A stretch of 7,356 nt of DNA from an uncultured Clostridia bacterium (GTDB lineage Bacteria > Bacillota > Clostridia > Christensenellales > Borkfalkiaceae). Positions 6,571 to 7,356 of the stretch are shown in pieces (position 1 is the stretch's first letter; the number at the start of each line of letters is the position of its first letter). Made by a program: the position numbers and the translations under genes. Under the pieces are notes generated by a model, which was given only the letters and a program-made list of their open reading frames with translations, was not told where the DNA came from and did not search any database. The stretch covers positions 1 through 7,356 of the forward strand of contig CAJGCN010000066.1 of assembly GCA_904501815.1 (NCBI GenBank). Direction: 5' to 3'.

Positions 6571-6599
6571 TTGTCTTTTTTGAGAAAAAATGTTATAAT
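6571..6599 (+). promoter_or_regulatory. SigmaA promoter for asnS
   Basis: TTGTCT (6571-6576), a 17-base spacer and consensus TATAAT (6594-6599) with an upstream TG at 6591-6592 give an extended -10 promoter close to consensus. Transcription would start near 6606, about 68 bases before the asnS ATG. It begins six bases after the VanW-family stop codon and is the best promoter match in the window. Confidence 0.85.
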
Positions 6600-6615
6600 G
6601 AAAGGGATAAACTAT

Positions 6616-6655
6616 AAGGAAAAGTGTCGAAAGACGAAAACACTTCCTTTTCCTT
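6616..6655 (+). promoter_or_regulatory. Hairpin in the asnS leader
   Basis: AAGGAAAAG (6616-6624) pairs perfectly with CTTTTCCTT (6647-6655). TGT and ACA (6625-6627 with 6640-6642) extend it across a 4-base bulge. An inner GTC-GAAA-GAC tetraloop is an alternative. It lies almost at the predicted transcript 5' end. It has no T-run after it, so it is not a standard terminator, and it is too short and lacks the specifier layout of a T-box. The role is unknown; stabilising the mRNA 5' end or tuning translation are possibilities. Confidence 0.5.
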
Positions 6656-6673
6656 GAAAAACGGTAATTTACT

Positions 6674-7356
6674 ATGGAAAGATTAACACTCAAACAACTC
6701 AACGAAACTCTCAATCAACAAGCAAACAAAACAGTCGTCGTAGCGGGCTGGGCGAAAAGTATCCGCGATTCGAAAGCCTTCGGCTTTATCGAACTCAACG
6801 ACGGTAGCTGTTTTAAAAATACGCAAATCGTATTCGAACGGGAAATTTTGGAAAACTACGACGAAATCGCCCGTCAAAACGTCGGCGCGGCGCTCGTGAT
6901 TACGGGCGAAGTGGTCTTAACCCCCGAAAACAAACAACCCTACGAAATCAAAGCGAAAGCAATCGCCGTAGAAGGGGAATCCACGCCCGACTATCCCTTG
7001 CAAAAGAAGCGCCACACGGTGGAATTTTTGCGCGAGATTGCCTATCTTCGTCCCCGTACCAACCTGTTCGGCGCGGCGTTCCGCATCAGAAGCCAAGCGG
7101 CGTTCGCCATTCATAAATTCTTCAACGAACGCGGGTTCGTCTACGTGCATACCCCTATTATTACGGGTAGCGACTGCGAAGGCGCGGGCGCAATGTTCCA
7201 AGTGACCACCCTTTCCCCCGAAGAAATGGAAAAAGGCAAGGATATCGACTATAAAAAAGACTTTTTCGGCAAAAAGGCTTCTTTAACGGTATCAGGGCAA
7301 TTAAACGCAGAAACCTATGCAATGGCGTTTGGCAACGTCTACACGTTCGGACCTAC
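6674..7356 (+). CDS. asnS: Asparaginyl-tRNA synthetase, N-terminal half
   Basis: AsnRS is a cytoplasmic class II aminoacyl-tRNA synthetase that joins asparagine to tRNA-Asn using ATP. The gene runs off the right edge after 227 complete codons; the family is usually near 460 residues. Residues about 18-105 form the OB-fold that binds the anticodon (GWAKSIRDSKAFGFIELNDG). The catalytic domain begins near 120 with LRPRTN (125-130), motif 1 around FRIRSQAAFAIHKFF (136-150), and TPIITGSDCEGAGAMF (160-175). A bacterial-type insert follows (about 180-203), then SGQLNAETYAMAFGNVYTFGPT (from 207). The TGSDCEGAG and SGQLNAE forms favour AsnRS over AspRS. Motifs 2 and 3 are beyond the window. ATG 6674 opens a family-typical N-terminus but has no clear Shine-Dalgarno sequence. 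The gene has its own promoter. Confidence 0.95.
   Translation, partial: MERLTLKQLNETLNQQANKTVVVAGWAKSIRDSKAFGFIELNDGSCFKNTQIVFEREILENYDEIARQNVGAALVITGEVVLTPENKQPYEIKAKAIAVEGESTPDYPLQKKRHTVEFLREIAYLRPRTNLFGAAFRIRSQAAFAIHKFFNERGFVYVHTPIITGSDCEGAGAMFQVTTLSPEEMEKGKDIDYKKDFFGKKASLTVSGQLNAETYAMAFGNVYTFGP

Noticed and set aside
6600..6673. T-box riboswitch upstream of asnS
   Set aside because: The region between the promoter and the ATG is under 80 bases, has no terminator-antiterminator pair and no recognisable T-box sequence.

Overview
The window is ordinary bacterial chromosome at moderate GC, tightly packed, with six protein genes. They are the 3' end of pnp, mnmG, dnaA, recF, a small exported VanW-domain protein, and the 5' end of asnS. 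The VanW-family protein, the style of DnaA, RecF and MnmG, GGAG-type ribosome binding sites and sigmaA-type promoters with extended -10 elements suggest an uncultured Clostridia-like member of the Bacillota. That placement is an inference from familiar gene styles, not from a marker search.

Layout: pnp (1-993, +) runs into a convergent intergenic region. That region holds a terminator for pnp, one copy of a short palindromic repeat, and a strong terminator for mnmG. The minus strand carries a two-gene unit, dnaA (4378-3038) followed 17 bases later by mnmG (3019-1142). A 129-base AT-rich region separates dnaA from recF (4508-5602, +). It has promoter elements facing both ways, and both -10 boxes lie in one 10-base palindrome, TATAATTATA. 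recF ends at a clear hairpin terminator. The VanW-domain gene (5681-6565, +) follows with a good ribosome binding site, and then asnS (from 6674, +, running off the end) with its own strong promoter and a leader hairpin.

Functionally this is a housekeeping block: RNA turnover (PNPase), tRNA wobble modification (MnmG), replication initiation (DnaA), gap repair (RecF) and asparaginyl-tRNA synthesis (AsnRS). dnaA, recF and mnmG usually sit near the chromosomal origin in Bacillota. Here they are rearranged: dnaN is missing between dnaA and recF, which are divergent, and mnmG follows dnaA on the same strand. I see no cluster of DnaA boxes, so an origin is not demonstrated.

The most unusual signal is a short palindromic repeat with ATTGC...GCAAT ends. 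One copy is intergenic at 1032-1071. Three more lie in tandem and in frame inside the VanW-family gene, just after its signal peptide, where they encode about 45 residues of VSAPVIASEARQSLP-type sequence. I found no new multi-gene defence, mobile or biosynthetic system.
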